Shown one piece after another: positions 25,490 to 33,423 of a DNA stretch of 42,028 nt. Source of the DNA: Rhodobacteraceae bacterium WD3A24 (GTDB lineage: Bacteria; Pseudomonadota; Alphaproteobacteria; Rhodobacterales; Rhodobacteraceae); contig PUHN01000032.1 in NCBI GenBank assembly GCA_002967695.1, positions 1 to 42,028 on the forward strand, read 5' to 3'. A program made the translations under genes and the position numbers. Under the pieces are notes generated by a model. That model was not told the DNA's origin. It was given only the letters and a program-made list of their open reading frames with translations, and made no database searches. How positions within the stretch are numbered: the stretch's first letter is position 1; the number at the start of each line of letters is the position of its first letter.

Positions 25490-26479
25490 ATGACGACTGA
25501 ACGGACATATCTGGGATATGCCGCCGCCGCCGGCGTGGCCATGGTGGCGGCGCCGTTCGCGGCCCATGCGCAATCGGAGTGCTCGGCCGACGAATGGCCC
25601 TGCGACACGGTCGAGGTGGTTTCGCACGCTTCGGCCGGGGGCGGCACCGACACCACGATTCGCATGTGGCTCGACGCCGCCCGCGAGCAGGTCGACGAGG
25701 AGATGCGTGTCGTCTACAAGCAGGGCGGCGGCGCCCGCGCCGCGCATGAATACATGATCGACCGCGGCCCCGATGGCCACACGATCATGGCGCTGACCCA
25801 AACCCACCTCTACACGATCGCGCGCGGCGACTCGCCGCTGGAGATCGACCAGGTGCAGGGTCTTGTCCGGGCCATGGACGATCCTTCGGTGATCGTCGTG
25901 CGCAGCGGCAGCGAGTACTCGGATTATGACGATCTGCTCGCGGCCTCGCAGGACCAGGCGCTGACCTGGGGTGTCGCGCAGGTCGGCGGGACCGAGCATA
26001 TCGGCATTTCCCGCTGGGCCGGCGAGACCGGCGCGCAGGCCCGGGTCGTGCCCTTCGGCAGCGGCGGTGACATGATCACCTCGCTGCGTTCGGGGGCTGT
26101 CGACGCGACGCTCGCCAATATCAGCGAGGCGCTGACCCTGATCCAGGAAGGCGAGCTCGAGCCCGTCGCCGTGCTCTACCCCGACCGTGTGGGCGATCTT
26201 CCCGACGTGCCCTCGACCTATGAGGAAGGGCATGAGGTTTCGGTGACGACCACGCGCGGCTACTACGTGCATGCCGACACCGATCCGGCGATCGCCGAGC
26301 GCATGGAAGAGGTCATCCTCACCGCGATGGAGAGCGAGCGCTTCCAGGAGTATCTGCGCAACAGCGGGCTCGACCCCGAGACCAACATCGCCGGCGCGGA
26401 TGTCTGGCACGAGCAGATCCAGGAAGAGTATCAGGTCTCGCTCGAGGCGCTGCGCGATCTCGACATGACGGACCGCTGA
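25490..26479 (+). CDS. Tripartite tricarboxylate transporter substrate-binding protein (TctC family)
   Basis: Periplasmic binding protein of 329 residues. A signal peptide ends at about A27 (APFAAHA-QS). The TctC-family ligand loop HASAGGGTDTTIRMW (about 44-58) replaces the usual PFAPGGGTD, and VAQVGGTEHI and PFGSGGDMI follow the family layout. The mature N-terminus contains two close cysteines (SECSADEWPC) that may form a disulfide, a feature I do not associate with typical members. ATG 25490 has AAGGGAGG 9 nt upstream and a leader of about 130 nt. It is followed by the two membrane subunits. Ligands of the family include citrate, tartrate, itaconate and aromatic dicarboxylates. Confidence 0.93.
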   Translation: MTTERTYLGYAAAAGVAMVAAPFAAHAQSECSADEWPCDTVEVVSHASAGGGTDTTIRMWLDAAREQVDEEMRVVYKQGGGARAAHEYMIDRGPDGHTIMALTQTHLYTIARGDSPLEIDQVQGLVRAMDDPSVIVVRSGSEYSDYDDLLAASQDQALTWGVAQVGGTEHIGISRWAGETGAQARVVPFGSGGDMITSLRSGAVDATLANISEALTLIQEGELEPVAVLYPDRVGDLPDVPSTYEEGHEVSVTTTRGYYVHADTDPAIAERMEEVILTAMESERFQEYLRNSGLDPETNIAGADVWHEQIQEEYQVSLEALRDLDMTDR

Positions 26480-26492
26480 GGAGCGCGTCAAT

Positions 26493-27035
26493 ATGAGCAA
26501 TGATCCGAGCGATCATGGCCATGGCGACGGGGAGCCCAAGGGCTCCCCGTCGTTCAAGATGCATGGCCCCGACATCGTCGTCACGGCGATCGTCCTGGTG
26601 ATCTGCGTCCTTCTCTATGCGCGGACCTACTGGTTCGACACCGTGCCGTCATCGCTTGCGCAGAACGTGCAGCCGGCGATGTTTCCCCGGCTGGTGCTGA
26701 TCTGCATCGCCGCGATCGCGCTGATGCTGCCCTTCGAGTACTATCGCAAGCTCAAGCGCGGGATCGACCTCGACAGTGACCGGCGGGAATTCCCGCCCCG
26801 GCTGGTCTGGGTCACCGGCGCTGCGCTGATCGTGTTCGTCGCCGCGCTGCCGCTTCTCGGCGCGTTGCCGGCGCTTCTGATCATCACCATCGCGATGCCG
26901 CTGATGTGGGGGGAGCGCCGATGGAAGATTCTGGTGCCCTATGTGATCATCTTTCCCATCTCGGTGCTGTTCCTGTTTGCCGAGGTTCTGCGGGTGACCT
27001 TCCCGCGCGGGATCACCGGCGGCATCTTTTACTAG
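26493..27035 (+). CDS. Tripartite tricarboxylate transporter small membrane subunit (TctB family)
   Basis: A 180-residue protein with four predicted membrane helices after a charged, His/Asp/Gly-rich cytoplasmic N-terminus (residues 1-25). The phrases SLAQNVQPAMFPRLVLICIAAIAL and LLGALPALLI match the TctB pattern. It lies 13 nt after the binding-protein gene and 96 nt before the large subunit. TctB is needed with TctA for proton- or sodium-coupled uptake but its exact role is unclear. The family is poorly conserved, so the call relies partly on its position between TctC- and TctA-type genes. Confidence 0.9.
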   Translation: MSNDPSDHGHGDGEPKGSPSFKMHGPDIVVTAIVLVICVLLYARTYWFDTVPSSLAQNVQPAMFPRLVLICIAAIALMLPFEYYRKLKRGIDLDSDRREFPPRLVWVTGAALIVFVAALPLLGALPALLIITIAMPLMWGERRWKILVPYVIIFPISVLFLFAEVLRVTFPRGITGGIFY

Positions 27036-27131
27036 GGACGCCCTCGCCGGCCCCCGTGACACCGTGAACCGGAAACGGCCGTCTGCGGCCCAAGTAAAAA
27101 TTCGGCGCGACCAGAGCGACAGGAGGATTTC

Positions 27132-28652
27132 TTGAATATCGACGCCATCATGACGGGCCTGGAGCTGATCCTCACGCCCCTGAGCCTCGTGCTGATCTTC
27201 GTGTCGGTCCTGATCGGCGTGATCATCGGCGCCCTGCCGGGACTGAGTTCGACCATGGCCGTGGCGCTGCTGCTGCCGTTCACCTTGGGGCTGGACCCGG
27301 TTGTCGCGATCGCGATGATGGCCGCGCTCTATTCCGCGGGGACGTTCGGCGGCTCCATCACCGCGATTCTGATCAACGCGCCCGGCGCGCCACCCGCGGT
27401 GGCCACCGCGCTCGACGGCTACCCGCTGGCCCAGAAGGGCGAGGCCGGCCGGGCGCTGGGCGTTGCCGCTATCTCGAGCATCTCGGGCGGGCTGTTGAGC
27501 CTGGTTGCCTTCATCATCGCCGCGCCGCTTCTGGCGACGGTGGCGTTGAGTTTCCGCCCGCAGGAGTATTTCGCGCTCACGCTGTTCGGCCTGTCGATGC
27601 TGGCGGCGATCAGCGGCAAGTCATCGCCGCGCAACCTGATCTCGGGATTTTTCGGGGTTCTGGTCAGCGTGGTCGGCATCCACCTCGTCACGGGGGTGGA
27701 GCGCTATACCTTCGGCACCACCTTTCTTTACGACGGGATCGACTTCGTGCCGGTGCTGATCGGGGTGTTCGCCATCTCCGAACTGCTCAAGCAGGCCGAA
27801 ACCAGCGGCAAGACGCTTGAACGCATCAAGAATGTCGCGATCCGGCTGCCCGGCGCCAAGGATCTCAGGCAAATCTGGGGGACCATCCTGCGTTCGACGG
27901 GCATCGGCACCATCGTGGGCATCCTGCCGGCCGAGGGCACCACCGTCGCCGCCATCATGGGCTATAACGAGGCCAAGCGTTGGTCGAAGCACCCCGAGGA
28001 GTTCGGGCACGGATCGATCGAGGGCATCGCCGGCCCCGAGGCGGCCAACAATGCCGGGACGAGCGGCGCCATGGTGCCCACGCTCGCGCTGGGGATTCCC
28101 GGCAGCGGGACCACCGCGGTGATCCTTGCCGCGCTGATCATGCACGGTTTCCAGCCGGGGCCCTTCCTGATGCGCGAGACGCCGGAGATCCTCTATGCGA
28201 TCTTCATCGCGATGTTCATCGCCAACTTCGCGTTTCTGTTCATCGGGCTGGCCGGGGCCAAGGCGTTCTCCCTGATCACGTTGATCCCGCGCACCTTCCT
28301 CTGGCCGTCGGTGTTCTGCTTTGCCGTGGTCGGCTCCTACGCATACCAGCAGCAGATGATGGATGTCTGGACGATGCTGATCGCGGGGCTCGTGGGGTTT
28401 GCCGCGATGCGCCACGGCTTCGGCCCGGCGCCCTTCGTGATGGGGCTGGTCCTTGGCGGGCTGCTGGAGAAGAACTGGTCGCAGGCGATGCTGATCTTCG
28501 ACAGCCAGTGGACGCTCTTCTTCCACAGCTGGATCGCCAATCTGTTCTTCGCGCTCACCCTGCTCAGCCTGCTCAGCCCGGTCATCTCGCCCGCGATGAG
28601 GGCGGTGCGCAGGCGCGTCAGTTCGGCAGGGCATCAGTCGCCCGGCGACTGA
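27132..28652 (+). CDS. Tripartite tricarboxylate transporter large membrane subunit (TctA family)
   Basis: A 506-residue permease with about twelve membrane helices. Diagnostic segments are GALPGLSSTMAVALLLPFT (residues about 37-55), YSAGTFGGSITAILINAPGAPPAVATALDGYPLA, and in the second half EAANNAGTSGAMVPTLALGIPGSGTTA. These are the two inverted Gly/Pro-rich loops that shape the transport path. The start is TTG 27132 with GGAGG 5 nt upstream. It completes the binding protein-TctB-TctA set. The order C-B-A and the adjacent tartrate-dehydrogenase-like gene point to uptake of a di- or tricarboxylate. Confidence 0.96.
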   Translation: MNIDAIMTGLELILTPLSLVLIFVSVLIGVIIGALPGLSSTMAVALLLPFTLGLDPVVAIAMMAALYSAGTFGGSITAILINAPGAPPAVATALDGYPLAQKGEAGRALGVAAISSISGGLLSLVAFIIAAPLLATVALSFRPQEYFALTLFGLSMLAAISGKSSPRNLISGFFGVLVSVVGIHLVTGVERYTFGTTFLYDGIDFVPVLIGVFAISELLKQAETSGKTLERIKNVAIRLPGAKDLRQIWGTILRSTGIGTIVGILPAEGTTVAAIMGYNEAKRWSKHPEEFGHGSIEGIAGPEAANNAGTSGAMVPTLALGIPGSGTTAVILAALIMHGFQPGPFLMRETPEILYAIFIAMFIANFAFLFIGLAGAKAFSLITLIPRTFLWPSVFCFAVVGSYAYQQQMMDVWTMLIAGLVGFAAMRHGFGPAPFVMGLVLGGLLEKNWSQAMLIFDSQWTLFFHSWIANLFFALTLLSLLSPVISPAMRAVRRRVSSAGHQSPGD

Positions 28653-28663
28653 CGTGACATACC

Positions 28664-28688
28664 GCCGGGGCGGAACGGCCGCCCCGGC
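28664..28688 (+). other. Strong intercistronic hairpin between tctA-type and dehydrogenase genes
   Basis: GCCGGGGCGG (28664-28673) pairs perfectly with CCGCCCCGGC (28679-28688) across a 5-nt loop. No T-run follows, so it is probably an RNA-stability or attenuation element, reducing or separating expression of the enzymes from the transporter. Confidence 0.6.
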
Positions 28689-28750
28689 AACCACGGCCCG
28701 CGCGCCCGAGACATCGCGCCCGCACCGGGCCCCACCCGTTTGGATGCACA

Positions 28751-29827
28751 ATGGCAGACGACAATCGATTGAAAATTGCCGTGATCGACGGCGACGGCAT
28801 CGGCAAGGAAGTGATGCCCGAGGGCCTGCGCGCGCTGGAGGCGGCCGCGAAGGCCTATGACGTGCCACTGGACTTCGAGAGCTTCGACTTCGCCTCCTGC
28901 GATTACTACGCCCGCCACGGGGCGATGATGCCCGAGGACTGGAAGGATCGCATCGGCGGGCATGACGCCATCTATTTCGGCGCGGTGGGCTGGCCCGAGA
29001 CGGTGCCCGATCATGTCTCGCTTTGGGGCTCGCTTCTGAAGTTCCGCCGCGAGTTCGACCAGTATGTCAATCTGCGGCCCGTCAAGCTGATGCCGGGCGT
29101 GCCCAGCCCGCTGGCCGGCCGCGCGCCCGGCGATATCGATTTTCTCGTGGTGCGCGAGAATACCGAGGGCGAGTATTCCTCGGTCGGCGGCAGGATGTAT
29201 GAGGGCACCGACCGCGAGATCGTCGTCCAGGAGACGGTGATGAGCCGGACGGGCGTGGACCGCATCCTTGCCTATGCCTTCGAACTGGCACGGGGGCGCG
29301 AGCGGCGGCATCTGACCTCGGCGACCAAGTCCAACGGCATCTCGATCACGATGCCCTACTGGGACGAGCGGGTCGAGGCGATGGCGGCCTCCTATCCGGA
29401 CGTCACCTGGGACAAGTACCACATCGACATCCTCACGGCGCAGTTCGTCCTCAACCCGGATCGCTTCGACGTGGTGGTCGGCTCCAACCTGTTCGGCGAT
29501 ATCCTGTCCGATCTCGGGCCGGCCTGCACCGGCACCATCGGCATCGCGCCCTCGGGCAACATCAACCCCGCGCGCGATTTCCCCTCGCTGTTCGAGCCGG
29601 TCCACGGCTCGGCTCCCGATATCGCCGGGCAGGGCATCGCGAACCCGATCGGCCAGATCTGGGCCGGGGCGATGATGCTCGATCACCTCGGCCACCCGAA
29701 GGCCGCCGCCGGCATCGTCGCCGCGATCGAGCACGTGCTGGCGCAGGAGACGCTGCGCACCGGCGATCTTGGCGGCCCGTTGGGCACCGAGGACTGCGGC
29801 AAGGCCGTCGCCGAGGCCATCGGCTGA
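28751..29827 (+). CDS. Tartrate/D-malate dehydrogenase-like beta-decarboxylating dehydrogenase
   Basis: NAD- and metal-dependent oxidative decarboxylase of a 2-hydroxy di-acid, 358 residues. GDGIGKEV (14-21), the specificity helix region PDHVSLWGSLLKFRREF (86-102) with DQYVNLRP, VRENTEGEYS, catalytic Lys in ATKSNGIS, and metal-binding NLFGDILSD are all intact. The LWGSLLKFRREFDQY stretch matches tartrate dehydrogenase (TtuC/DmlA type), whose members oxidise D-malate, tartrate and isopropylmalate. Its place after the TctABC-type transporter supports tartrate- or malate-like substrates. Two paralogues with different specificity helices follow at 34796 and 35892. Confidence 0.9.
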   Translation: MADDNRLKIAVIDGDGIGKEVMPEGLRALEAAAKAYDVPLDFESFDFASCDYYARHGAMMPEDWKDRIGGHDAIYFGAVGWPETVPDHVSLWGSLLKFRREFDQYVNLRPVKLMPGVPSPLAGRAPGDIDFLVVRENTEGEYSSVGGRMYEGTDREIVVQETVMSRTGVDRILAYAFELARGRERRHLTSATKSNGISITMPYWDERVEAMAASYPDVTWDKYHIDILTAQFVLNPDRFDVVVGSNLFGDILSDLGPACTGTIGIAPSGNINPARDFPSLFEPVHGSAPDIAGQGIANPIGQIWAGAMMLDHLGHPKAAAGIVAAIEHVLAQETLRTGDLGGPLGTEDCGKAVAEAIG

Positions 29828-29864
29828 GCCGGCGGAGACATGAGCAAAGCCAGGAAGGCCCTAT

Positions 29865-30893
29865 ATGACCCGACATGACGACCGCCCCGTCATTGCCCTC
29901 GTTCCCGGCGACTGCACGGGCATCGGCCCGGAACAGACCGCGCGTATCCTCGCCGAGGGTCGCATGGACGACGAGGCGCGCTTCGTCGTTGTCGGCGACC
30001 GCCGCGTGCTGGAACGCGGCATGCGGTTCTCCGGCGTCGATCTCGATCTTGCGCAGGTCGACTCGCCCGCCGCCGCGCGGTTCGACGGCGGCGCGGTGCC
30101 GATCGTCGATCTGGGCAATATCGACCCCGAGACGCTGCCGCTGGGCCGGCCCGACGACACCTCCGGCCGGTTGACCGGCGACACGCTCGCCCGTGCCATC
30201 GAGTTCGCGCGGGCGGGCGAGGTCGAGGCCGTCACCTTCGCGCCGCTCAACAAGCAGGCGCTTTACCGCGGCGGCTGGGAGTTTCCCGACGAGCACAAGA
30301 TGTTCGCCCATCTTCTGGGTCATACGGGGCCGTTCTCGGAAATGAACGTGCTCGACGATCTGTGGATGACGCGGGTGACCTCGCATGTCGCGCTGCGCGA
30401 GGCGATCGACCAGGTCACCTTCGAGTCCGTCTGCCGCGCCCTGCGCCTGGCCGACAGGACCATGCGCGGGGCGGGTATCGAGCGGCCGCGCATCGCCGTT
30501 GCCGCACTCAACCCGCATAATGGCGAGGGCGGGCTGTTCGGGCGCGAGGAAATCGACATCATCCGCCCCGCCGTCGAGGCGATGGCCGCCGAGGGCATCG
30601 CCTGCGAGGGCCCGTTTCCATCGGACACCGTCTATCTCAAGGCTTTCGCCGGGGAGTACGACAGCGTCCTGGCAATGTATCACGATCAGGGCCAGATCGC
30701 GACGAAGCTCAAGGGCTTCAACAAGGGCGTGACGGTGACCGCCGGGCTCGAGACAGTGTTCACCACCCCCGCCCATGGCACCGCCTATGACATCGTCGGC
30801 AAGGGCATCGCCGATGTCGGGGCCTTCGAGCGGGCGATCGCGCTGGCCGCGCGGCTGGCGCGCCGGCGCCGCCGGGACCGCGACGCGGCATGA
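29865..30893 (+). CDS. PdxA-family dehydrogenase
   Basis: NAD- and metal-dependent dehydrogenase of 342 residues in the 4-hydroxythreonine-4-phosphate dehydrogenase family. The three metal-binding His settings are visible: HKMFAHLLGHTG, TSHVALREA and YHDQGQIATK. PNPHNGEG-type AALNPHNGEGG and the end AHGTAYDIVGKG also fit. True PdxA acts in vitamin B6 synthesis. Here the gene sits among catabolic genes, so it is more likely of the PdxA2/TphB type, which oxidise threonate- or erythronate-phosphates or cis-dihydrodiol dicarboxylates. No DUF1537 sugar-acid kinase is in the window, which favours an unphosphorylated substrate. The basic tail RRRRRDRDAA is unusual. Confidence 0.88.
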   Translation: MTRHDDRPVIALVPGDCTGIGPEQTARILAEGRMDDEARFVVVGDRRVLERGMRFSGVDLDLAQVDSPAAARFDGGAVPIVDLGNIDPETLPLGRPDDTSGRLTGDTLARAIEFARAGEVEAVTFAPLNKQALYRGGWEFPDEHKMFAHLLGHTGPFSEMNVLDDLWMTRVTSHVALREAIDQVTFESVCRALRLADRTMRGAGIERPRIAVAALNPHNGEGGLFGREEIDIIRPAVEAMAAEGIACEGPFPSDTVYLKAFAGEYDSVLAMYHDQGQIATKLKGFNKGVTVTAGLETVFTTPAHGTAYDIVGKGIADVGAFERAIALAARLARRRRRDRDAA

Positions 30894-30928
30894 CCCGCCG
30901 TGGCGCCCCAAAGCGCGCCCGGCAAGTG

Positions 30929-31690
30929 TCAGGGCATGTAGAGCCCCCCCGAGACATGGATCGTCTGCCCGGTCATGAAGCCCGATCGCGGCTGGCACAT
31001 CGTCACGATCATTGCCGCGGCCTCCTCGACCTCGCCCTCGCGGCCCAGCGGGATGTCACTGCGTGCCACCGGCGATTTCCCCGCGGTGGGCGAGCGGGTC
31101 CCGCCGATGACACCGGGGACGACACAGTTGGCGGTCACGCCGCGGTCGGCGAACTCGACGGCGATCGCCTTGGTCAGCCCGACAAGCCCGGCCTTGGCCG
31201 TGCAGACATGGGGTCGCTCGGCGGCGCCGACATGCGCGGTGAGGCCGCCGATATTGACGATGGTGCCGCCGCCGTTCTCGAGCATCACGGGCAGCGCGGC
31301 GCGGCTCATCAGAAAGGCGCCGTCGAGGATGATCCCGGTGATCTCGCGCCAGTCGGCGAGCGTGGTCTCGAGGAACGGCGCATGGCGGCGCACGGCGGCA
31401 TTGTTGACGAGAATGTCGAGCCGGCCATGCGCCTGCCGGGCCTCGTCCACCATGCGGGCAGCGTCGCCCTCATCGGCGACATCGCCGGTCGTCACGGTGG
31501 CCTGCCGCCCCAGCGCGCGGATTTCCTCGGCGACGCCGGCGATTTCGTCATGCGCCGAGCGGGCGGTGACAACAACGTCGGCGCCCTGCCGTGCCAGGCC
31601 CAGCGCGGTCGCGCGACCGATGCGGCGCGAGGCGCCGGTGACGAGTGCGACGCGGCCTTCCAGCGAGTCGAGGTTGCGGGGGTCGGGCAT
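30929..31690 (-). CDS. SDR-family protein lacking the canonical catalytic Ser and Tyr
   Basis: A 253-residue short-chain dehydrogenase fold. The cofactor loop TGASRRIG (18-25) and NNAA (96-99) are present. Where Ser is expected the protein reads IVNIGG (144-149), and in the YxxxK motif the Tyr is replaced by Val162 (RPHVCTAK, Lys166 kept). It therefore either uses other residues, works non-oxidatively, or is a structural relative. The arginine pair after TGAS suggests NADP preference. It is transcribed divergently from the MmgE/PrpD operon and converges on the PdxA-family gene 35 nt away. ATG 31690 has GAGAGGAG about 4 nt upstream. Confidence 0.88.
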   Translation of the reverse strand: MPDPRNLDSLEGRVALVTGASRRIGRATALGLARQGADVVVTARSAHDEIAGVAEEIRALGRQATVTTGDVADEGDAARMVDEARQAHGRLDILVNNAAVRRHAPFLETTLADWREITGIILDGAFLMSRAALPVMLENGGGTIVNIGGLTAHVGAAERPHVCTAKAGLVGLTKAIAVEFADRGVTANCVVPGVIGGTRSPTAGKSPVARSDIPLGREGEVEEAAAMIVTMCQPRSGFMTGQTIHVSGGLYMP

Positions 31691-31804
31691 GCGGCTCCTC
31701 TCTCGTCGGTGGTTGTGTCGGGGCGTCGCGAGGTAGCATGGCCCCCGGGGCAGGCCGGGTCAATTGTCGGCACCGCGTCCTGACACCGCGCCGACGGGCA
31801 GGCG

Positions 31805-31840
31805 AAACTGTTGACAATTTACAGATCGGCATTCTAGGCT
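31805..31840 (+). promoter_or_regulatory. Promoter with GntR-type site upstream of the MmgE/PrpD operon
   Basis: TTGACA (31811-31816) and TAGGCT (31835-31840) are 18 nt apart, embedded in AAACTGTTGACAAT (31805-31818). The 14-mer and its placement over the -35 equal those at 25316-25329. Here CTGT...ACAG (31808-31824) also frames the site as an inverted repeat. Confidence 0.65.
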
Positions 31841-31928
31841 CCGCCGCGGGGCGACGCCGCGTCGGCAAGGGCGCCACATGCCGGTGCGCGACAGTCGTGA
31901 TCGGATTTCAGGAGGAAGGCAAACAAGA

Positions 31929-33371
31929 ATGAACATGGCAGTCGACAACACGAACACCGCCGAGGAATGGCATGCCGCAGGAGACGGTCTGACCCGTGAG
32001 GTCGCGGAGTTCGTGCTCAAGACCCGGGCTTCCGATCTGCCCGCAATCGTTGTCGAGAACGGCAAGAAATCCATACTCGACGGGCTGGGCCTGGCCCTGT
32101 CGGGGTCGGTCGCGGCGTCGGGCGGGCTCGTGCGCAAGCACCTGGAGGCGCAGAAACTCGGCACGGGGCCGGCCACCGTGATCGGGTCGGGCATGCGCGT
32201 CGCGCCGCGCTTTGCCGCTTTTGCCAACGGGGTCGGCCAGCACGCCGACGACTATGACGACACGCAGCTCGCCGTCGCCCCCGACCGGGTCTACGGGCTC
32301 TTGACCCATCCCACCGCGCCGGCGCTCCCCGCGGCGCTGGCGGTGGGCGAGCAGACTGGCGCGGCGGGCGCTGATGTGATGCTGGCCTATCACCTGGGCG
32401 TCGAGGTCGAGTGCAAGATCGCCGAGGCGATCAATCCGCGCCACTACCAGACGGGCTTTCACGCCACCGCCACCTGCGGCACCTTCGCCGCCGCCGCTGC
32501 GGCCGGTCGGCTCAAGGGGCTCGATCTCGATGCGATGCTGCGCGCGCTGTCGATCGCGGGCAGCCAGTCGGCCGGGCTGCGCGAGAATTTCGGCACCATG
32601 ACCAAGCCTTTCCATGCGGGCCGGGCCTCCGAATCCGGCGTGGTTGCGGCCGAGTTCGCCGAGCTGGGCTGGACGGCAAGCCCAAACATCCTGGAGGCGA
32701 TGCGCGGCTTTTTCCGCGCCGCCGGAGGCGGGTTCGACGGCCGGCTGATCCGCGGCAAGCTGGGCGCGCCCTGGACGTTCGACGAACCCGGCGTGTCGAT
32801 CAAGCCGCATCCCTCGGGGTCGCTGACGCATCCGGGCATGACCGAGATGCTGCGGCTTATCGGCGAGAACGGCCTGACCGCCGACAAGGTTTCGCGGGTG
32901 CGGGTGGGCACCAACTCGAACATGCCCAACGCGCTGATCCACCACCGCCCCACCAACGAGCTTCAGGCGAAGTTCTCGATGGAGTTCTGCATGGCGATCC
33001 TGCTGCTGGAGGGGCGCGGCGGGCTCAACGAGTTCACCGACGAGGTCGTCAACCGCCCCGATGTGCAGGAGCTTCTGCGCCGGGTGGAGTTCGTGGTCGA
33101 TGACCGGGCCGAGGCGGCCGGCTACCACAAGATGACGACCTATATCGACATCGAGACGACGGACGGGCGCACGATCTCGGGCGTGGCCGATTACGGCAAG
33201 GGCAGCCCGGCCAATCCGATGAGCTACGACGAAGTCGCCGACAAGTTCCGCGAATGCGCCGAGTTCGCCGGCTGGGACAAGGGCCGCGCCGAGAGCGTGG
33301 TCGCAATGGTCGCCGATTTCGAGGGCATGACCGATCTCGGCAAGCTCATGGACGCGCTGCGCAAGCAGTGA
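31929..33371 (+). CDS. MmgE/PrpD-family protein 1
   Basis: A 480-residue member of the family that includes 2-methylcitrate dehydratase, cis-aconitate decarboxylase and iminodisuccinate epimerase. Conserved points are HADDYDDTQ (about 99-107), HPTAPALPAALA, GVEVECKIAEAINP, and the lysine setting FGTMTKPFHAGRAS. The C-terminal lid domain follows from about 290. Substrates are polycarboxylates with a labile alpha proton; the exact reaction is not deducible. ATG 31929 has GGAGGAAGG 9 nt upstream. It is the first gene of a plus-strand operon with a second, divergent MmgE/PrpD protein, two beta-decarboxylating dehydrogenases and a GntR regulator. Confidence 0.92.
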   Translation: MNMAVDNTNTAEEWHAAGDGLTREVAEFVLKTRASDLPAIVVENGKKSILDGLGLALSGSVAASGGLVRKHLEAQKLGTGPATVIGSGMRVAPRFAAFANGVGQHADDYDDTQLAVAPDRVYGLLTHPTAPALPAALAVGEQTGAAGADVMLAYHLGVEVECKIAEAINPRHYQTGFHATATCGTFAAAAAAGRLKGLDLDAMLRALSIAGSQSAGLRENFGTMTKPFHAGRASESGVVAAEFAELGWTASPNILEAMRGFFRAAGGGFDGRLIRGKLGAPWTFDEPGVSIKPHPSGSLTHPGMTEMLRLIGENGLTADKVSRVRVGTNSNMPNALIHHRPTNELQAKFSMEFCMAILLLEGRGGLNEFTDEVVNRPDVQELLRRVEFVVDDRAEAAGYHKMTTYIDIETTDGRTISGVADYGKGSPANPMSYDEVADKFRECAEFAGWDKGRAESVVAMVADFEGMTDLGKLMDALRKQ

Positions 33372-33423
33372 AGGGCGCCGGCGGCGCATGGCCGCCGCCG
33401 GGGCATCTGTAAGAGGACAAGCG

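Noticed and set aside
22576-25665. A 1029-codon open frame on the minus strand opposite aconitase
   Set aside because: It is antisense to a full-length aconitase with all cluster ligands and crosses the promoter of the next operon. No recognisable protein features.
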